Shown in pieces: positions 6,331 to 6,338 of a stretch of DNA of 6,338 nucleotides. The position numbers were made by a program, and so were the translations under genes. The notes under the pieces are model-generated. The model saw only the letters and a program-made list of their open reading frames with translations, did not search any database and was not told where the DNA came from. The stretch covers positions 1 through 6,338 of the forward strand of contig JAUXCI010000150.1 of NCBI GenBank assembly GCA_030618945.1, read 5' to 3'. How positions within the stretch are numbered: position 1 is the stretch's first letter; the number at the start of each line of letters is the position of its first letter. Source of the stretch: Flavobacteriaceae bacterium (lineage in GTDB: Bacteria > Bacteroidota > Bacteroidia > Flavobacteriales > Flavobacteriaceae).

Positions 6331-6338
6331 CTATAAAA

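Overview
The window is a dense, AT-rich stretch of bacterial chromosome in which every supportable gene lies on the minus strand, so transcription runs from high to low coordinates. Several features point to a Bacteroidota, most likely a flavobacterium. The rhomboid protease carries the C-terminal tail domain typical of that group. The start codons lack Shine-Dalgarno sequences. Two short gaps hold TAnnTTTG-like -7 elements, the promoter signature of this phylum. The EEP-family protein with an N-terminal membrane part and the MtaB-type enzyme also fit. No species can be named from the sequence alone.

In order of transcription: (1) a rhomboid protease at the right edge, cut by the window end and carrying an in-frame stop close to that edge; (2) a complete second rhomboid protease 6 bases after it, with an extra C-terminal domain; (3) a membrane-anchored endonuclease/exonuclease/phosphatase (EEP) family protein 18 bases further on, apparently using a TTG start. 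After a 92-base gap with a candidate promoter come (4) mtaB, a radical-SAM tRNA methylthiotransferase, (5) a small alpha/beta hydrolase, (6) rfbC, a dTDP-sugar 3,5-epimerase that overlaps the hydrolase by 4 bases, (7) an MltD-like lytic transglycosylase, and (8) the first 131 residues of a lipoprotein that runs off the left edge.

The layout suggests two transcription units: rhomboid-rhomboid-EEP, and mtaB-hydrolase-rfbC-transglycosylase, perhaps continuing into the lipoprotein. The products do not form one pathway. They cover membrane proteolysis, tRNA modification, surface-sugar precursor synthesis, and peptidoglycan and envelope work. Four or five of the eight act at the membrane or envelope.

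I found no RNA gene, mobile element, CRISPR array, long repeat or stretch of 300 bases without a gene, and no evidence of an undescribed system. The points most worth checking are the interrupted rhomboid frame at the right edge, the tandem rhomboid pair, the isolated rfbC coupled to a hydrolase, and a substituted residue in a lytic transglycosylase motif.
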